64,000 bases of DNA from Candidatus Brocadia pituitae (lineage in GTDB: Bacteria > Planctomycetota > Brocadiia > Brocadiales > Brocadiaceae). The position numbers and the translations under genes are program-made. This document shows, in pieces, positions 61,491 through 64,000 of the stretch. The notes beneath the pieces are model-generated. The model did not search any database. It was given only the letters and a program-made list of their open reading frames with translations, and had not been told where the DNA came from. Numbering within the stretch: the stretch's first letter is position 1; every line of letters starts with the position of its first letter. The DNA is taken from positions 1,868,613 through 1,932,612 of the forward strand of contig AP021856.1 in assembly GCA_017347445.1 (NCBI GenBank). The letters run 5' to 3'.

Positions 61491-61560
61491 AATTTCAATT
61501 ACCCCCCATAATCCCCCCGTTTACGGGGGGAAACAGGGGGGAAAGTCGCCGAAGGTTTAA
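61491..61560. repeat. Dispersed C-run/G-run repeat, copy C
   Basis: Matches copy A (2561-2633) from AATTTCAATTACCCCCC through ATAATCCCCCCGT, then the G-runs and GTCGCCGAAGG, ending in TTTAATTAACC. It lies 53 bp before the vgrG start, in the space upstream of that gene, so it may form part of the leader. No other feature is visible in 61212-61490. Confidence 0.7.
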
Positions 61561-61613
61561 TTAACCGGTAAAGGCCTCTGTATATCTGGTGGCAATCATG
61601 CGGCAATAAAAAA

Positions 61614-63791
61614 ATGCCCTATACTCAGGATAACAGACTCATCGCAATTGAAACCCCGCTTGGCAAGGACGCCCTGTTGCTTACCGGCTTCCATGGCACA
61701 GAAGGACTGTCTACGCCATTTAGCTTCGAACTCGACCTGCTCTCGGAAAACCACAGCATACCATTTACGGACATCATCGGAAAAAACGTTGCCGTTTCTG
61801 TTCTGTTAACGCACGGGAAACGTTACTTTCATGGCCTGATCTCACGCTTTTCACAAGGGAGGGGCGGTGGTGAAGCAGGTAGTGACCCTCGCTTTTCTTA
61901 TTATTCTGCCACCATGGTCCCGTGGCTTTGGTTGCTCACAAAGACTGCTGATTCAAGGATATTTCAGAACCTCTCTGTCCCGGACATCGTGGAAAAGATC
62001 TTTCAGGAAAAAGGATTTTTAGACTTTAAGAACAAACTCCAGGGCAGTTATGATACGTGGGATTACTGCGTCCAATACCGTGAGACAGACTTTAACTTTG
62101 TTAGCAGACTGCTTGAGGAAGAAGGAATTTATTACTTTTTCGAACATGAAAACAATAAACATACCCTCATCCTGGCCGATACACCAGAGGAACATAAACC
62201 CTGCCCAAAGCAGGAGACTGCCCGGTATCAGATAAGCGCCGGTGGCTGGCTTGAAGAAGATACGATCTCCAGTCTTGAAATAATGCAGGAGATTACAGCA
62301 GGAAAATATACCCTGAAAGACTTCAATTTTGAAACGCCCAATACCGATCTGAAGATAGAGGCGCCCAGCCAAAAGGCACTGGGGCCGGGAGAGCGGGAGA
62401 TTTATGATTATCCGGGTGGATATGGCAAGAGGAACAGGGGCGATACGTTGGCCAATGTACGCATGCAGGAGGTAGAGGCAGGCGTCACCACCATAACTGG
62501 TTCGGGTGAATGCCGTGCATTTACGAGCGGATACAAGTTCGACCTGAAAGATTATTACCGGAAGGATATGAATAACAAGGCATACGTCTTAACCTCCCTG
62601 GGTCATTCGGCAAGGCAGGGATATGCCACCGAAGATGCGATATCTGAATTTTCCTATGCCAACAATTTTACCTGCATCCCCTTTGAAATACCCTATCGCT
62701 CGTTACGGAGGACGCCAAAGCCCGTTGTCGAAGGAGTTCAGACGGCCATCGTGGTAGGGCCTGCCGGTGAAGAGATTTACACCGATGAACACGGCCGTGT
62801 AAAGGTCCAATTTCACTGGGACAGGGAGGGGAAGAAAGATGATAAAAGCTCTTGCTGGATACGGGTCAGCCAGGTTCATGCTGGTAAGGGGTTTGGAGGT
62901 ATCGACATTCCCCGCATTGGCGAAGAGGTGATTATCGATTTTCTCGAAGGCGACCCTGATTGTCCTATTATTACGGGCCGGGTTTATAATGGTAACAATA
63001 AACCACCTACCGGACTACCAAGTGCAGGTATGGTCAGCGGTTTGAAATCGAACAGCACTCCTGGGGGCGGCGGTGACAACACAATCATGCTGGATGACAC
63101 CAAGGGGAAGGAGAAAATCACGATCCATGGCCAGTACAACATGGATACTACCGTTGACAATGATCAGTCGAACACCATCGGAAACAACCGCACGACCAGT
63201 GTAGGGGTAAATGATTCAGAATCGGTAGGCGCCGATCAAAGCATTACGGTCGGAGGGAACCGGACAGAAGCAGTTAGCGGAACGGAGACTATTACGATCG
63301 GTGGCCATCGAACGAAAACGGTCGGCGGCGGCGAGACTATCACCGTGCAAGGTGTTGAGACGACCACCATCACTGCCGCGGAGGTGCATTCCGTTGGTGC
63401 AGGACGTATGCATAACGTGGGTGCCGGTGAAGCCATCGAAGTGGGTGGTGCGCAAATGGTGAGTGTTGGAGGTGCGCAGATGGTGAGTGTAGGAGGCATA
63501 CAAAAGGTGAATGTCGGTGCACTGCAGTCCGTAAGTGTGGGAGGATCACACAAACTCAGCGCAGCGGCGATCAGTCAGACCTCCAAGGGACCGTTCAAGA
63601 TCAAGGCGGGAGCCGTCTGCACCATCGAGGCGCCGACCATCATTCTCAAGGCAGGCGGGAGCAAGATCATCATGAACTCTGGCGGAATAACTATTAAAGG
63701 GGCCAAGGTCACCGTCAAGGGTGACGGCAAAGTTACGATCAACGGCGGCGGTGGCATAAAGTTGAAAGGTCCTGCTATCGGGGAGAATTGA
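61614..63791 (+). CDS. vgrG: T6SS spike protein VgrG (TssI)
   Basis: Trimeric puncturing spike of 725 residues. The gp27-like part (residues 1-about 370) contains FHGTEGLSTPFSFELDL, YRETDFNFVSRLLEEEGIYY and YSYRSLR-type sequence (PYRSLRRTPKPVVEGVQTA); the gp5-like OB domain has GRVKVQFHWDREGKKDD then WIRVSQVHAGKGFGG and GEEVIIDFLEGDPDCPIITGRVYN. The C-terminal beta-helix has many VGG-x(5) repeats, some as 24-bp tandem copies in the DNA near 63436-63493, and ends with a DUF2345-like part. It is on the plus strand, opposite to the main cluster. No strong ribosome-binding site precedes it. Confidence 0.96.
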   Translation: MPYTQDNRLIAIETPLGKDALLLTGFHGTEGLSTPFSFELDLLSENHSIPFTDIIGKNVAVSVLLTHGKRYFHGLISRFSQGRGGGEAGSDPRFSYYSATMVPWLWLLTKTADSRIFQNLSVPDIVEKIFQEKGFLDFKNKLQGSYDTWDYCVQYRETDFNFVSRLLEEEGIYYFFEHENNKHTLILADTPEEHKPCPKQETARYQISAGGWLEEDTISSLEIMQEITAGKYTLKDFNFETPNTDLKIEAPSQKALGPGEREIYDYPGGYGKRNRGDTLANVRMQEVEAGVTTITGSGECRAFTSGYKFDLKDYYRKDMNNKAYVLTSLGHSARQGYATEDAISEFSYANNFTCIPFEIPYRSLRRTPKPVVEGVQTAIVVGPAGEEIYTDEHGRVKVQFHWDREGKKDDKSSCWIRVSQVHAGKGFGGIDIPRIGEEVIIDFLEGDPDCPIITGRVYNGNNKPPTGLPSAGMVSGLKSNSTPGGGGDNTIMLDDTKGKEKITIHGQYNMDTTVDNDQSNTIGNNRTTSVGVNDSESVGADQSITVGGNRTEAVSGTETITIGGHRTKTVGGGETITVQGVETTTITAAEVHSVGAGRMHNVGAGEAIEVGGAQMVSVGGAQMVSVGGIQKVNVGALQSVSVGGSHKLSAAAISQTSKGPFKIKAGAVCTIEAPTIILKAGGSKIIMNSGGITIKGAKVTVKGDGKVTINGGGGIKLKGPAIGEN

Positions 63792-63794
63792 ACT

Positions 63795-64000
63795 ATGGGA
63801 AACATAAATTACAAGGATTTGGACATGACACTTACTGAAATGGAAGGGTTGGTCAACCTGGCCAGGGAGGGCGTGGCAATCGCCACTTTTGGAGGTTTCA
63901 GCAACGCAGGTCGATTTTTAGTGATCCTGAAAGACGACCCGCAACCTGTTATCGCGCTTTCCACTGTGGGGCTTGGAAGCGAGGATGCGGGTGCTCGAAT
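63795..64000 (+). CDS. Gene following vgrG, cut by the window end
   Basis: A frame that starts with ATG at 63795, three bases after the vgrG stop, and stays open to the end of the window (68 codons): NINYKDLDMTLTEMEGLVNL, ATFGGFSNAGRFLVIL and ALSTVGLGSEDAGAR. I recognise no family. Its position directly after vgrG makes it a candidate adaptor, chaperone or cargo gene of the spike. No ribosome-binding site other than sequence inside vgrG precedes it. Confidence 0.6.
   Translation, partial: MGNINYKDLDMTLTEMEGLVNLAREGVAIATFGGFSNAGRFLVILKDDPQPVIALSTVGLGSEDAGAR

Noticed and set aside
63436-63520. Tandem 24-bp repeats as a separate repeat element
   Set aside because: They encode the regular VGG-x(5) beta-helix turns of VgrG and are explained by the protein structure.

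Overview
The window reads as a chromosomal segment of a Gram-negative bacterium of moderate GC content (my impression by eye is low-to-mid forties percent, with the 19.3-29.1 kb block visibly richer). The outer-membrane style machinery, Tat-exported multicopper oxidase, di-heme peroxidase and style of dispersed repeats suggest an environmental planctomycete, possibly an anammox bacterium of the Brocadiales. That assignment is inference; no marker in the window proves it.

Region 1 (1-17.7 kb) is mostly housekeeping with scattered accessory genes: an RNA methyltransferase, a zinc-ribbon protein, a CDF cation exporter, phosphatidylserine decarboxylase, riboflavin synthase, an rve-type insertion sequence with doubled terminal repeats, an aspartic-protease/DUF5678 pair, two serine tRNAs, a bifunctional-nuclease (DUF151) protein, a CPBP protease, UbiX, MazG, SppA, a MNT/HEPN toxin-antitoxin relic, gltX, a Uma2 nuclease, cysS and an HD hydrolase. 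Between these genes are decayed pieces of other genes: a metallo-beta-lactamase protein, a P-loop ATPase, and a stub of gltX.

Region 2 (17.8-31.1 kb) holds a block on the minus strand that looks acquired: multicopper oxidase, CusB-like adaptor with two YHS-type domains, CusA-like RND pump, and a di-heme cytochrome c peroxidase. An IS630 element sits in the stop codon of the last gene. A divergent, broken fragment of rsmA lies to its left and the intact rsmA to its right. The likely job of the block is periplasmic copper oxidation and export. It is followed by rsmA, a cupin and pdxA.

Region 3 (32.8-57.6 kb) is a nearly complete type VI secretion system on the minus strand: a protein with repeated T-V-x-L motifs, a TagH-like protein without FHA domain, tssJ, tssK, tssL, tssM, tagF, tagJ, tssA, tssB, tssC, hcp, tssE, tssF, tssG, clpV, two candidate cell-wall-targeting effectors, and a TssB-TssC fusion protein. 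It is preceded by palindromic sites that could be operators.

Region 4 (58.2-64 kb) contains a large methyltransferase, an AbrB-like protein, a VapBC pair, a MITE-like hairpin-rich element, and, on the opposite strand, vgrG followed by an incomplete cargo or adaptor gene that runs off the end. The best leads are the T6SS peculiarities (fusion sheath protein, phospho-threonine-like motif tail, effector pair) and the repeated pattern in which foreign modules are bracketed by broken copies of a neighbouring housekeeping gene.
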